DNA of 64,000 nucleotides, taken from contig NC_051071.1 in assembly GCF_004664715.2 (NCBI RefSeq), forward strand, positions 90,315,436-90,379,435. Reading direction: 5' to 3'. The first letter of the stretch is position 1. The number at the start of each line of letters is the position of its first letter. The position numbers and the translations under genes are program-made. Below are positions 1-10,150 of the stretch, piece after piece. Origin of the DNA: Peromyscus leucopus (taxonomy: Eukaryota > Chordata > Mammalia > Rodentia > Cricetidae). A model generated the notes under the pieces. It saw only the letters and a program-made list of their open reading frames with translations. It searched no databases and was not told where the DNA came from.

Positions 1-338
1 AAATAAACCAAGCAGCCTGAGTGTGAACTCAGGGCAGTGGGGATCAAAGACTCCAGCGTGGTCACCCAAGGGGAGTTTTCCAGTCCTTTCTATAACCTCA
101 GAAAGACAAGTCTAATGCTAGTGCTCTTGTTTATCTATTGGTTTGGCATGAAGCATGAGAATGTGTGTGTAACTTGGGAGCATGCCTTGAGTGTGCTTGA
201 GATGGTCTTGGCATCATTGGCTGTCTCCGTCCTGGAATCTGTTCCTAAGATGTAATTGATGAGGGTGGCATACCTCAGTGGGGAAATATCCTTCTTAGCC
301 ATGGCATTTAAGAACAGACCACCATCTGAGTTCCTGCG
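1..338. other. Unassigned non-coding sequence
   Basis: I see no recognisable repeat or exon here. The short open frames in this stretch have no recognisable protein features and look like chance. Confidence 0.5.
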
Positions 339-718
339 TGGCGGTGGTTTGACTAAGAACGGTCCCCATGGACTCATTTGGATGCTTGGTCCCCGGGTTG
401 TAGAAACCTTTGATAGGACTGGAAGGATTAGGAGGGATGGTGGTGTTGGAAGAAGTAGTTCACTAGGGGTGGACTTGGAGGTTTCAACAGCCCATGCTAG
501 GCGCAGTCCCGCCCCCTCGTGCTTTCTGTCTCTTGGTCTCTGTCTGTCTGCGGGATGAGAACGCAGCTCTCAGCTCCTCCTTCAGCACCACGCCTGCCGC
601 TGTGCTCCCTGCCATGACAGTCACCCGAAACCGTCAGCCAGCCCCTGATTAAATACCCTTTTACAAGAGCTGCTTTGGCCATGGTGTCTCTCCATGGGAA
701 CAGAACAGCAACTAAGAC
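339..718 (+). mobile_element. Solo MaLR LTR (ORR1/MT type)
   Basis: This is a long terminal repeat of a non-autonomous MaLR retrotransposon in sense orientation. It begins around 'tggcggtggtttgac', carries the family-typical 'gctctcagctcctcc' block near 570 and 'ggccatggtgtctctcc' near 677, and ends in 'caactaagac'. The same family occurs inverted at 14054-14418, so two diverged copies can be compared within the window. No internal MaLR sequence adjoins it, so it is a solo LTR. The family name is from memory of the consensus; the exact subfamily is uncertain. Confidence 0.75.
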
Positions 719-1085
719 CTGGCTCTCTTTGAACTTAAACTCTGTATAGCCCAGTAAACTGTTTTCATGGCCGTTCCAGGAGGAAACTGTTAGCAGCTTA
801 AACCCTCAGCTCCACTGAAAAATGGAGTTGGTGACAGTAATTATAGATGAGTCTGTATGTATATTTATTTATCTTTAGATAAGAATAGGGTGTTTATTAA
901 TACTCATTTCCAGAGACAAGATTTCGTGATCACTATCATTCGTCTCATAATGTGTGGTGCTGTTCTGTCCGTGGTGTGCAGCAGGTCAGACAGTTTGTAC
1001 TGGGAATATTGCGTATAATTGGCACCTTTGTACAATTATCTGAAGAGACTAAATTCCCGCCTTGCGTTGTCTCTCAAGAAAGGAT
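719..1085. other. Unassigned AT-rich sequence
   Basis: No SINE, LTR or exon signature is visible. The region is moderately AT-rich with no long open frame. Confidence 0.45.
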
Positions 1086-1089
1086 AGAG

Positions 1090-1200
1090 AGAGCAGGATG
1101 CAGCTCAGCACCTGGGTGGCGTGCATGAGGCTCCTGGGTGGCATGCACGAGGCTCTGGTCCATCCCTAGCCTGGAAAGCAAAGGAGAAGAAAGGTAACAG
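1090..1200 (+). mobile_element. Degenerate ID/B4-like SINE fragment with a 22-bp tandem duplication
   Basis: The sequence resembles the tRNA-like head of a B4/RSINE element (gctcagcacctgg ... ctggtccatccctag). A 22-bp block beginning 'cctgggtggc' occurs twice back to back near 1110-1154, differing by two transitions. Confidence 0.35.
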
Positions 1201-1435
1201 CAGAGATCAAAGCAGCCAGGGCTCTCGTCCATTTCTCATTCTCTTTCTTTTTGACCCAAGTCTTTCTATTTAGTATGCTTCTTGTGGACCGAGTTTTTTC
1301 CTACTTGACCAGCACCATATGTATGTAAGTATATTCAAGTCGTTCACATCCAGTGGGATCAGTGGTGAAGGGTTAGCACTTACCGTGTTTGCGATTGCTC
1401 TCCAGCTGTTGCTTTTGATGTTGGCTACCCCTCTT
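1201..1435. other. Unassigned sequence
   Basis: Nothing recognisable; includes a short CT-rich patch near 1238-1265. Confidence 0.4.
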
Positions 1436-1444
1436 CTGCCTTAG

Positions 1445-1565
1445 GTGTTTTTGTTTGTTTGTTTATTTGTTTTGTCGTTTCTCACTGTGTTGTTCAGACA
1501 GGCCTCCAGCTCACTCACAGTCCTTCGTTCTCTCTGCCTCTGGGATTACAAACGCGTATTGCCAT
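1445..1565 (-). mobile_element. Degenerate B1-like SINE
   Basis: The reverse-complement order of a B1 is recognisable: a TTTG-rich tail, a 'gttcagacaggcct' block where 'gtagaccaggctggcct' is expected, and 'ctctgggattacaaacg' near the head. It is strongly diverged, so it is an old copy. Confidence 0.4.
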
Positions 1566-1624
1566 ACTTTCTTTTAAAAGTGTTGAGTGATGGCCTTAGA
1601 GTTTTTGATTGCGCCCCACCTCAA

Positions 1625-1674
1625 TTTTATTATTATTATTATTTATTATTATTATTTATTATTATTATTATTAG
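1625..1674. repeat. (TTA)n microsatellite
   Basis: An interrupted run of TTA/ATT triplets about 50 bp long. It puts a run of Tyr/Leu/Ile codons into one forward frame, which is an artefact of the repeat. Confidence 0.95.
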
Positions 1675-2095
1675 TGACTTGCACAGCTTTAGGGTTGACC
1701 TGCCTGGGACAAGGGAAATGATGATACAGGATCATCATATAAATAATGATACAGGAAATAATGATACAGGATTTCGTGATACAGGAAAGCTGGGATCCCG
1801 TGGGCCGTGCATTCTGACGGAGACTTACCGGCATGTTGGAAACTCAGCAGCTTTATTAAGTAAGCTGATGGAGGATCGGTTACCTCGTCTCAGTAGGGTT
1901 CCTGTAGGGAGCCATCGTAAGCTGTCGTCATGCTGGAGGAGGAAGCTGTGGTTGATGTTTTCTGCACATGCTGTCAGCATCCATAGTTGGACCAGGGGAA
2001 GGCCTTGCAGTTCCACTGAGCCTGACTAAGGGAAGAGCTTGTTCCCATAGGTTTGAGGCCTTAGGGTCTTTGACATGGCCATACTCATGTTGTGA
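1675..2095. other. Unassigned sequence with a short gatacagga motif repeat
   Basis: Four imperfect copies of 'gatacagga' lie at about 1722-1788. The remainder, including the continuous forward frame across it, has no recognisable domain. A fragment of an LTR element is possible but I cannot name one. Confidence 0.4.
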
Positions 2096-2114
2096 GTGTT
2101 GATTCTTTTTCTAA

Positions 2115-2165
2115 TTCTCCTTCTCCTCCTCCTCCTCCGCCTCCTCCTTCTCCTCCTCCTTATTC
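2115..2165. repeat. (CTC/CTT)n polypyrimidine tract
   Basis: CTC-type triplets with interspersed CGC and TTC form a pyrimidine-only plus strand. It abuts the A-tail end of the minus-strand B1 that follows. Confidence 0.85.
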
Positions 2166-2170
2166 TTCTG

Positions 2171-2326
2171 GTTTTTCAAGACAGGGTTTCTCCGTGTAGT
2201 TTTCGTGCCTGTCCTGGATCTCGCTCTGTAGACCAGGCTGGCCTCAAACTCACAGAGATCCGCCTGCTCTGCCTCCCTAGTGCTGGGATTAAAGACGTGT
2301 GCCACCACCACCACCACCACCTGGTG
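2171..2326 (-). mobile_element. B1 SINE with expanded CCA run
   Basis: A near-full B1 in antisense: 'ttcaagacagggtttctc' at the tail side, then 'gtagaccaggctggcctc', 'gtgctgggattaaag' and 'gtgccaccacca'. The CCA triplet near the element head has expanded to about six copies (2303-2320). Confidence 0.9.
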
Positions 2327-2329
2327 TGA

Positions 2330-2360
2330 ATGTTGATTCTTTTAGGGGCACGTGCATTCA

Positions 2361-2415
<55 letters not shown>

Positions 2416-2582
2416 TACATTACTCATGAATGTCATGGAGCTTGTATGGAGTTCGGGGGTAATCCTGTAGGTCAGTTCTCCTCTTACACCTTCACACAGG
2501 ATCTGGGAGTCAAAATCAGATCGTCAGGCCTAGACAGCAAGTGCTTGCTTTCCCCACTAAACCATCTCGCTGGCCCCCAACT
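2330..2582 (-). mobile_element. B3-type SINE carrying a GT microsatellite
   Basis: The tRNA-derived head appears in reverse as 'aaccatctcgctggccccc' at the high-coordinate end. The body carries 'ggatctgggagtcaaa' and the tail end carries the GT tract. Confidence 0.7.
2361..2411. repeat. (GT)n microsatellite
   Basis: About 25 GT dinucleotides with one early CG interruption, at the 3' tail of the minus-strand B3 SINE. Confidence 0.97.
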
Positions 2583-2721
2583 TCTGAGTTTCAAAGGGAA
2601 AGATAACTACCCATATGTGATACGCACAGAATAGAGTTTAGAAGGGATATCCATGAACACATTAAGAGTAGTCATTGCTCAGTGGTAAAATTATAGATGA
2701 CTTTTAGAAAGACTTGCTTTT

Positions 2722-2906
2722 AATTGTGTGTGTGTTTGTGCATGTGCATGTGAGTGCTGGTGTCCTTGGAGGTCAGAGGTGTCGGAACCTCAGGAGCTGA
2801 AGTCATAGGTAATTGTGAGCTGCCCCAAATGGGTGCTGGGAACTGAGTCCTGTTCCTTGGCCAGAGCAATATGCTCTCTTAAGAGCTGAGTCTTCTCTCG
2901 GGCCCT
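2722..2906 (-). mobile_element. B3/B2-type SINE
   Basis: The reverse of a tRNA-derived SINE: a GT-rich tail (2725-2760), 'ggaggtcagaggtgtcgg' (typical B3 body), 'gtgctgggaactgagtcc', and 'ctcttaagagctgagtc' as the degenerate head. Confidence 0.7.
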
Positions 2907-3405
2907 ATGGATCATTTTTGCTTTTTTTTTTAATATAGCTTTCTGTATTATCTGAGCTTTAAAAATACCCAGCTATTACATTTATTGTCAAAATGAACCC
3001 AGTTCTCTTCATCTTGAAGAGAAGAGGTAAACCACGAGGAAGCGAACTGAGAAGACTCGCCTGCATTCTAAATTTGCACCCAGCCGGTTTGGAGTTTGAG
3101 ATGAGCACACAGACTCACATCACCTCCACTTTCTGGGCAGGAAGAAGACAGAGTTGGCTGCTTTTAGTTTTATCTGTCCTGTTCCTTTCAGCCTGTATAG
3201 CAAGAAGGACTGACCCTAAGCTAACTCAGGAATCAGTATGCTCCAAGGCATTAGGAGAAGGTTTCTTAACTGAGTTCACTGGCTCTCTCTTTCTACGTAA
3301 TTGAGGTTTTTTTTCCCTGTACAGAACTGCTTTGTGCCTCTTTTGAAAAATAATGAGCCAAATGAGAATGTTTCGAAGCTACCTAAAACACAGCCTTTTT
3401 GGGTG
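2907..3405. other. Unassigned sequence
   Basis: A T-run lies near 2921-2930. I find no recognisable repeat, and the 103-codon forward frame at 2993-3304 has no domain or exon-like boundaries. Confidence 0.45.
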
Positions 3406-3406
3406 G

Positions 3407-3546
3407 GGTTCGAGACGGTTTCTCTGTGTAGTTTTGGTGCCTGTCCTGGATCTTGCTCTGTAGACCAGGCTGGCCTTGAACTCACAGAGATCTGCCTGGC
3501 TCTGCCTCCTGAGTGCTGGGATCAAAGGCGTGCGCTGCCTCCCGGC
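3407..3546 (-). mobile_element. B1 SINE
   Basis: Antisense B1 with 'ttcgagacggtttctctg', the cricetid-style 'ttggtgcctgtcctgg' segment, 'gtagaccaggctggcct' and 'gtgctgggatcaaaggc'. It ends at 'ctcccggc'. Confidence 0.9.
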
Positions 3547-3549
3547 AAA

Positions 3550-5325
3550 GCCCAGCTTTTCAAATACAACTTTTTGCTGTTTGGTTTGTTTATAAACATG
3601 CAGCTGGTGGTTTGCTGGCATGAACCTGGTGAGGGAGTCAGGTGTGGGGGGATCACTTGTCAACGGTGTGGGCGTAGTAATAACCGATGTGAGGCTGTCT
3701 AGAGATCAGAAAGAGGAAATGTCTGAGAAGATTGTGATTACTGTTGTTCTGATATTATTCATTATATTTTCTGAATTTATTTGGGTTTCCAATATAAAGC
3801 AGATCAAACTAAGGTTTAGGAAAAATAGTATCACTTAATACAAACAGACAAATGCTGACTGTCTATTGTTATTGTTACTACTTTTGAAGGATTCCAGATT
3901 AACTAAGGCCTCATGTATGACAGACAAGCATGTACTACAGCTATTCACATATATGAATAATTGCTATTTAAGGGATTATGAACAGAACGTAGCAATTTTT
4001 CTTTGTTATAATTTCATAGTAGATATTTTCCAAGTGAGTGAGTTCCTGGGGTACTTTAAGAGAATATTGAAACATTAATGAGGTTTTTGTTATTTGTAGT
4101 AAAATCCTATCACACTATTCAGTAGCTGGGAGTAAGGGTAGCGAATTTGACTTCATACTCACTTCTGAACAGCGATGTGGTAGTCGGAGGGTCGCATTGG
4201 CAGAGGAACACGGGCACAGGTTCTGGGGACTGCCAGCCTTACCCATGGGGCCCTGGGACCTTGCTCTCATTGCTTTCTCCCTGGTCTTCAACCTGCTGTT
4301 TGCAGCTGTGAAAATCAGTGAGAACCAGGCTGGGGCTAAGGGCGTGAGTGGGGAGAGAAATAACCTGCTGTTGTGTTCAGTGCAGAGGAGGAGGGTAGTC
4401 TACAGTCTGTGCTCTCACCCGCAGAGAACAGCTGCCTGGGACAGGCTCGCACCTTTGCTCTTGTGTGTGTGAAGCGTAACACTCTAATGACCGCCCTTAG
4501 GGGAAGACTGCCCTTAGGGAAAGGTTGGCGGGCACTATTTTTGCTTACCTTTTCATCCATTATTTCACTGTGGCTCCCCTGCCTGTTCTAATCATTCGCT
4601 CTTTGAAGGAGGAGATCTTGTGGTCTGTGTTGCCACAGAGGCCCAGTGTGGACTCCAGATACTAAAATGGTGCATTATGAAAACCAGAGTGAAAATTTTA
4701 AAATGACAAAAATGACTTTGGCAGGATCCTCAAGATCATATTCACAATTGTAAGCTTAATGTGCTCATTATAAGCCTTTATTTACATCCAGTGTAATAAA
4801 ATAAGCTATTTTAGATATTTTCTGGATTAAAATTCTTTTCCATTTTCAGTGTCAATTTGTAGGTAACTTGTGTATTTGGGAGTGCAGAACATTTTACAAT
4901 TTCAAAATATAGTCACCCAAGTTTTATTCTTACTTTATGGATGGAGCCCAAGAGTTTGAGTTGAATGTCACTCATTAGGTGAACTTCCCATTTGGGCACA
5001 ATGTTGGGTGGGCACTCTTACAGATGTTCTACTCCAGGAAGATGTTCCCTTCACCATTCCAAGGTACAGAAAAGGTGCAGATTAAGCTTTTGTAGACAGC
5101 ACCAAAACCTCTGCCCTCTCTAATTTCTCTTTAATCAGTAACATCATGGATTAAGCCTTTTATGGTAAAACTTAAAAGATTAACACAAATGTGGCCATAG
5201 CTTGTCCCTCATGAAATGATTAACAAGATAGACTTGCCTGACTTCATCTTTCTCTCCTTTTCTTCTGTGAGTTCTCTAACCCCAGAGCTCTTTACTTTTC
5301 TGGACAAGTCCAGTTATTTGGCTTT
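3550..5325. other. Unassigned single-copy-looking DNA
   Basis: About 1.8 kb without a repeat I can name. Open frames at 3866-4078 and 4197-4591 are short and overlap on both strands, and none shows a recognisable domain. AT-rich from 4660 to 5200. Confidence 0.45.
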
Positions 5326-5329
5326 TATT

Positions 5330-5425
5330 TTTGAGACAGGGTCTTACTATGTAGACCAGGCTAGCCTCAAATTTAGGGATCCACCTGCCACTGCCTCCTG
5401 AGTGCAGGATTAAGGTGTCTGCCTT
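5330..5425 (-). mobile_element. Truncated B1 SINE
   Basis: Contains 'ttgagacagggtcttac', 'gtagaccaggctagcctc' and 'tgcctcctgagtgcagg'. About 40 bp between the tail block and the centre is missing relative to a full B1. Confidence 0.75.
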
Positions 5426-5788
5426 TCCCTATCCCCAATGTGGTTTGTTTGTTTGTTTAGATTTTTTTTTGTAATTCTTCCAACATTCCTCATTTTCCAT
5501 TTTGAAGTTACTTTGGGAAACCTCATTTGCCAAAGATGATCTTCTGGGATAAGGCAGATGAAGTATGGACAGGAACACTAGCTTCTGTCGAGGAGCAGAT
5601 CTCCAAAGCTGGGCTTCAGAGCACTGTTGCTGGGGGCCCATTCTGCCCAGGCGGCAGAGAGAAACTTCAGGAGGAAGAGTGTGGAGTATGTACAGACCAC
5701 TGACTGTCACAGGTTTTATGCTGGAACAGCCAGGAAAGCACACCTCTGGCACTATAACTGTGTCTCCGTCAGAAAGTAAGGTTTGAGT
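5426..5788. other. Unassigned sequence
   Basis: No recognisable repeat. Overlapping frames on opposite strands (5429-5752 and 5565-5786) cannot both be real, and neither resembles a known protein. Confidence 0.4.
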
Positions 5789-5789
5789 C

Positions 5790-5950
5790 TTTTTTTTTTT
5801 TTGGTTTTTCGAGACAGGGTTTCTCTGTGTAGCTTTGCGCTTTTCCTGGAACTCACTTGGTAGCCCAGGCTGGCCTCGAACTCACAGAGATCTACCTGGC
5901 TCTACCTCCCGAGTGCTGGGATTAAAGGCATGCGCCACCACCGCCCGGCT
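5790..5950 (-). mobile_element. Full-length B1 SINE with apparent target-site duplication
   Basis: A complete antisense B1 from the poly-T (5790-5802) to 'caccaccgcccggct'. The flanks match imperfectly: 'taaggtttgagtc' on the left and 'taaggttgattc' on the right, consistent with a duplicated insertion site. This is one of the better-preserved SINEs here. Confidence 0.92.
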
Positions 5951-6425
5951 TAAGGTTGATTCTTATTATTTCTCTTTAAAAGAGGGATACCATGACTGTG
6001 GCTTTTTACGCTTTCGTAAAGCTCCATCCGGTTCCTCCGTCCACACGGCTTTGTGCTTCTGAAGTTTCTCATTCTACATCCCTCTCCTTGATTGTTTTTT
6101 CAGAATCTATTACTATTTTGAGATTACTGTTCTCTCCTTATGACTATGTGGCACAGAGGCAGAAGTGTGCTTAAAAGGACATTTCAAGAATTGTTGGAAA
6201 TTCTGTCCTTACCTCAAACAAAACTTCATGTGATGCTTTTTGTGAAAGTAAAGCCAGCAGCTCAAATAGCAATTTTTGAAACCAGACATTCTAACACAGT
6301 AACATTCAAAGATAGAGGAGACACTTACGTGCCGAGGACTGGGGGGATACCGTTTTCTGTGATAAGCCGTCCTTTCTCTAAGGGCAGACAACTTCTTGTA
6401 TGCACAGTAGGAACTCTGCAGTTCA
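5951..6425. other. Unassigned sequence
   Basis: Several overlapping short frames on both strands, none with a recognisable domain. No repeat I can name. Confidence 0.4.
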
Positions 6426-6530
6426 CACGTGATCGTCTGTGAGGGGAGATCTTCCAGGAAGTGTTTGCTGACGTCACACAGTGTGGCAGCACAGGAGTTA
6501 CAAACGTCACACAACACGTGTGTTGTGTGT
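6426..6530. promoter_or_regulatory. Candidate CRE/E-box cluster with inverted repeat
   Basis: The sequence shows CACGTG at 6426-6431, the palindromic CRE TGACGTCA at 6469-6476, a half-CRE CGTCA at 6506-6510, and a second CACGTG at 6515-6520. The second E-box sits inside a perfect 10-bp inverted repeat (arms 6508-6517 and 6520-6529, 2-nt spacer). Such sites are known CREB/ATF and bHLH-zip targets. No nearby gene start supports a promoter, so the function is inferred and weak. Confidence 0.3.
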
Positions 6531-6644
6531 TCAGAGCCAAGGCTCCAGCAGAGTCAGCCTGTGCTGCCCGAAGTACCCTGGATTCCACGTATTTTTGATT
6601 TTGAATTAATTTTCTATCCTTGTTCGTGCTAAATTTCTTGTGAG

Positions 6645-6952
6645 CCCCTGCATTTACTTATGTGGTCCCACGGTGAGGTGGACTCAGGTCTGTGACCCCC
6701 TATATTTACTTATGTGGCCCCACGGTGGGGTGGACTCAGGTCTGTGACCCCCTACATTTACCTATGTGGCCCCACGGTGGGGTGGACTCAGGTCTGTGAC
6801 CCCCTACATTTACTTATGTGGCCCCATGGTGGGGATGGACTCAGGTCTGTGACCCCCTACATTTGCTTATGTCGCCCCACGGTGGGGTGGACTCAGGTCT
6901 GTGACCCCCTACATTTACTTATGTGGCACCACAGTGGGGATGGACTCAGTTT
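6645..6952. repeat. 52-bp minisatellite, about 6 copies
   Basis: A tandem array whose units contain 'tttacttatgtggcccc', 'acggtggggtgg' and 'actcaggtctgtgacccc'. The anchor 'tgtgg' recurs at 6661, 6713, 6765, 6817, 6870 (as tgtcg) and 6922, giving a period of 52 bp with one 53-bp unit from an extra base (ggggatgg). The last copy decays after 'ggactcag'. It lies about 650 bp before the large 27-bp array. Confidence 0.95.
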
Positions 6953-7608
6953 CAGACGCTGTGTAGGAAGAAACACAAACGTGTACATTGTAGCAAGTTG
7001 TTGCTGAAGATAGACGTGAAGGAGATCGGGGAGAGTTCCAGAGCTTCAGCTCGGCTGTCATTTCTGCTGCTCCTCATGGTCTCTGGGCCCTGACTGCCTG
7101 TCATGGGAAACTGGTCGGTGTAGGCTTGAAGAGCTTTTGAGCCACGGTCCTGCTCTTGCCTGCCACTGGACAAGCTGTTTTTTCCTATGTTTTCATGGGT
7201 GATGTATTTGAGATCTTGTTCCTATTTGGTTTTTTTTTTTTTTAATAAAAGTTGACTGTTTAGAAGTAAAAACTTTCATCTGGTTCTTTGTTATGGTAAG
7301 ATAATAAATCCTCATTTAAGGGAAATATAGGAAATAAAGGGACAATTGACATGCGCCTTCGCAGGCAGACCTTCAGTTGATTAGAGTGGATTCGGGTCTC
7401 TGTGTTGCCTCCTGACTGTTTCCTGTGGCAGCTGCACACCTCTGCGGGTCTGTTCCCTGAATGTAAAACAAGAGCCCCAGCAGTGGCGGCCTCACGTGCC
7501 TTACCTGGAGACCTTTGGGGGCTACGTTCATACTGCATGAATGCAGCAGAGTGTTGATTAAGTAGACCATGTCTCTCAATGCTCACTCTGTGCTCACCAA
7601 GTGCTCAG
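6953..7608. other. Unassigned spacer between two minisatellites
   Basis: Contains a T-run with TAATAAAA near 7228-7250. Otherwise no recognised repeat or exon. It does not show the 52-bp or the 27-bp unit. Confidence 0.45.
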
Positions 7609-10150
7609 GCGGTGCAGTGGGCTGTGGATGGACAGGCGGTGCAGTGGGCTGTGGATGCTCAGACGGTGCAGTGGACTGTGGATGGACAGGCGGTGCAGTG
7701 GGCTGTGGATGGACAGGCGGTGCAGTGGGCTGTGGACAGACAGGCAGTGCAGTGGGCTGTGGATGGACAGGCGGTGCAGTGGGCTGTGGATGGACAGGCG
7801 GTGCAGTGGGCTGTGGATGGACAGGCAGTGCAGTGGGCTGTGGATGGACAGGCGGTGCAGTGGGCTGTGGATGCTCAGGCGGTGCAGTGGGCTGTGGGTG
7901 GACAGGCAGTGCAGTGGGCTGTGGATGGACAGACGGTACAGTGGGCTGTGGATGGACAGACGGTGCAGTGGGCTGTGGATGGACAGACGGTGCAGTGGGC
8001 TGTGGATGCTCAGGCGGTGCAGTGGGCTGTGAGTGGACAGGCGGTGCAGTGGGCTGTAAATGGACAGGCGGTGCAGTGGGCTGTGGATGGACAGACGGTG
8101 CAGTGGGCTGTGGATGGACAGGCGGTGCAGTGGGCTGTGGATGGACAGACGGTGCAGTGGGCTGTGGATGGACAGACGGTGCAGTGGGCTGTGGATGGAC
8201 AGACGGTGCAGTGGGCTGTGGATGGACAGACGGTGCAGTGGACTGTGGATGGACAGACGGTGCAGTGGGCTGTGGATGGACAGGCGGTGCAGTGGGCTGT
8301 GGATGGACAGACGGTGCAGTGGGCTGTGGATGGACAGGCGGTGCAGTGGGCTGTGGATGGACAGACGGTGCAGTGGGCTGTGGATGATCAGGCGGTGCAG
8401 TGGGCTGTGGACGGACAGGCGATGGGTGCAGTGGGCTGTGGATGGACAGGCAGTGCAGTGGACTGTGAATGCTCAGGCGGTGCAGTGGGCTGTAAATGGA
8501 CAGGCGGTGCAGTGGGCTGTGGATGGACAGGCGGTGCAGTGGACTGTGAATGCTCAGGCAGTGCAGTGGGCTGTAAATGGACAGGCGGTACAGTGGGCTG
8601 TAAATGGACAGGCGGTGCAGTGGACTGTGAATGCTCAGGCGGTACAGTGGGCTGTAAATGGACAGGCGGTACAGTGGGCTGTAGATGGACAGGCGGTGCA
8701 GTGGGCTGTGGATGGACAGGCGGTGCAGTGGGCTGTGGATGCTCAGGCGGTGCAGTGGACTGTGAATGCTCAGACGGTGCAGTGGGCTGTAAATGGACAG
8801 ATGGTGCAGTGGGCTGTGGATGGACAGACGGTGCAGTGTGCTGTGGACGGACAGGCGATGGGTGCAGTGGGCTGTGGATGGACAGGCGGTACAGTGGGCT
8901 GTGGATGGACAGACGGTGCAGTGGGCTGTGGATGGACAGGCGGTGCAGTGGGCTGTGGATGGACAGACGGTGCAGTGGGCTGTGGATGGACAGACAGTGC
9001 AGTGGGCTGTGGATGGACAGGCGGTGCAGTGGGCTGTGGATGGACAGACAGTGCAGTGGGCTGTGAGTGGACAGACGGTGCAGTGGGCTGTGGATGGACA
9101 GGCGGTGCAGTGGGCTGTGGATGCTCAGGCGGTGCAGTGGGCTGTGGATGGACAGGCGATGGGTGCAGTAGGCTGTGGATGGACAGGCGGTGCAGTGGGC
9201 TGTAAATGGACAGGCAGTGCAGTGGGCTGTGGATGGACAGGCGATGGGTGCAGTGGGCTGTGGATGGACAGGCAGTGCAGTGGGCTGTGAGTGGACAGGC
9301 AGTGCAGTGGGCTGTGGATGGACAGGCGGTGCAGTGGGCTGTGGATGGACAGGCGGTGCAGTGGGCTGTGGACGGACAGGCGGTACAGTGGGCTGTGGAT
9401 GGACAGACGGTGCAGTGGGCTGTGGATGGACAGACGGTGCAGTGGGCTGTGGATGGACAGGCGGTGCAGTGGGCTGTGGATGGACAGGCAGTGCAGTGGG
9501 CTGTGGATGGACAGGCGGTGCAGTGGGCTGTGGACGGACAGGCGGTACAGTGGGCTGTGGATGGACAGACGGTGCAGTGGGCTGTGGATGGACAGACGGT
9601 GCAGTGGGCTGTGGATGGACAGGCGGTACAGTGGGCTGTGGATGGACAGACGGTGCAGTGGGCTGTAAATGGACAGATGGTGCAGTGGGCTGTGGATGGA
9701 CAGGCGGTGCAGTGGGCTGTGGATGCTCAGGCGGTGCAGTGGGCTGTGGGTGGACAGACGGTGCAGTGGGCTGTGGATTGACAGGCGGTGCAGTGGGCTG
9801 TGGATGGACAGGCGGTGCAGTGGGCTGTAAATGGACAGACGGTGCAGTGGGCTGTGGATGGACAGACAGTGCAGTGGGCTGTGGATGGACAGGCGGTGCA
9901 ATGGGCTGTGGATGGACAGGCGGTGCAGTGGGCTGTGGATGGACAAGCGGTGCAGTGGGCTGTGGATGGACAGGCGGTGCAGTGGGCTGTGGATGGACAG
10001 GCGGTGCAATGGGCTGTGGATGGACAGGCGGTGCAGTGGGCTGTGGATGGACAAGCGGTGCAGTGGGCTGTGGATGGACAGGCGGTGCAATGGGCTGTGG
10101 ATGGACAGGCGGTGCAGTGGGCTGTGGATGGACAAGCGGTGCAGTGGATG
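7609..10150. repeat. 27-bp minisatellite, about 93 units (2.5 kb)
   Basis: A long tandem array of a 27-bp unit running from 'gcggtgcagtgg' to 'ctgtggatggacag'. The commonest unit has 14 G, 4 C, 4 A and 5 T on the plus strand (strong G bias, 67% GC) and usually one CpG. Variants include 'gacggtg' or 'gcagtg' at the start, 'gatgctcag' or 'gtaaatggacag' at the end, and 'gtggactg' for 'gtgggctg'. Four 31-bp units containing 'gcgatgggtgcag' occur near 8419, 8859, 9157 and 9240. Because 27 is a multiple of three and the unit lacks stops in several frames, it creates long spurious frames on both strands (for example AVQWAVDGQ forward and LSIHSPLHR reverse). Confidence 0.97.

Noticed and set aside
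2096..2634. Small proteins with Leu, His, Pro or Cys-Val runs
   Set aside because: They translate the CTC tract, the CCA expansion in a B1 and the GT microsatellite.
7609..10150. CRISPR-like array
   Set aside because: Units are contiguous with no unique spacers, and the surroundings are a rodent nuclear genome. It is a minisatellite.
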